Below, one piece after another: positions 23,588-23,646 of a stretch of DNA of 23,646 bases (the first letter of the stretch is position 1; each line of letters starts with the position of its first letter). The position numbers and the translations under genes were made by a program. This DNA is from CAG-390 sp045546615 (GTDB lineage: Bacteria > Bacillota > Clostridia > Oscillospirales > CAG-272). A model generated the notes under the pieces. It saw only the letters and a program-made list of their open reading frames with translations. It was not told the DNA's origin and did no database searches. The stretch covers positions 1 through 23,646 of the forward strand of contig JAZQDD010000057.1 in NCBI GenBank assembly GCA_045546615.1, read 5' to 3'.

Positions 23588-23646
23588 AAGTCGGAGGCCA
23601 AGCGGTCTTAGGAAGACAACACTTAGCTACAACTCCTTGGGTCCCA
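23588..23646 (+). other. Sequencing-library adapter (MGI/BGI type) at the contig end
   Basis: From 23588 the sequence reads AAGTCGGAGGCCAAGCGGTC and continues through a 32-base match to the forward adapter used on DNBSEQ/BGISEQ libraries, ending at 23619. A 10-base index-like segment (CACTTAGCTA) follows, then CAACTCCTTGG at 23630, the next adapter part; the last six bases differ from the known adapter at two positions. This was recognised from memory, not searched. It is not biological. Confidence 0.93.

Noticed and set aside
23588..23646. Continuation of the OppF-type protein
   Set aside because: The frame stays open but the DNA matches a sequencing adapter with index.

Overview
The window looks like part of an uncultured low-to-mid-GC Bacillota chromosome, most likely a gut-type Clostridia. 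The reasons are strong AAGGAGG-type ribosome binding sites, near-consensus TTGACA-17-TATAAT promoters, a nadA-nadB-nadC-niaR operon, a transketolase split into two genes, and TTG starts on transporter genes. It is probably a metagenomic assembly: the last 59 bases match an MGI/BGI sequencing-library adapter with an index, so the true sequence ends near 23587.

Region 1 (1-3850) holds the minus-strand operon nadA-nadB-nadC-niaR. It makes quinolinate from aspartate and dihydroxyacetone phosphate, converts it to nicotinate mononucleotide, and carries its own 3H-domain niacin-responsive repressor. Its promoter is textbook, and an inverted repeat covers both promoter boxes. Region 2 (3960-6570) holds an EamA-family transporter, then an eroded stretch: an N-terminally broken DUF2975 gene, an intact small HTH gene, an unidentified gene remnant on the minus strand with an in-frame stop, and a DUF6512-like membrane protein. 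Region 3 (6570-8460) holds an XRE-type regulator with its own promoter, a perfect 18-bp bidirectional terminator, a small membrane protein and an ElaA-type acetyltransferase.

Region 4 (8530-13090) is a divergent pair. A CDF zinc-type exporter ending in seven histidines reads left. A TetR-type regulator followed by a 958-residue M16C metalloprotease reads right. A 10-bp inverted repeat lies in the control region between them. Region 5 (13100-15660) starts with an array of six short hairpins joined by 'aattcat'-type linkers. It is followed by a minus-strand TetR/acyl-CoA ligase operon whose promoter carries two copies of the same 13-bp palindrome. Region 6 (15660-17625) is the two-gene transketolase operon with a consensus promoter and a strong terminator.

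Region 7 (17747-end) is an oligopeptide-type ABC importer operon: lipoprotein binding protein, two permeases, first ATPase, and the start of a second ATPase cut by the contig end. It has three oddities: a perfect 15-bp hairpin inside the first permease gene, an insertion of about 190 residues outside the membrane in the second permease, and loss of all four C-terminal cysteines in the first ATPase.

I found no tRNA, rRNA, insertion sequence, prophage or CRISPR array. Nothing here is clearly a wholly new system. The best leads are the hairpin array, the unusual peptide importer, and the TetR-operator architectures.
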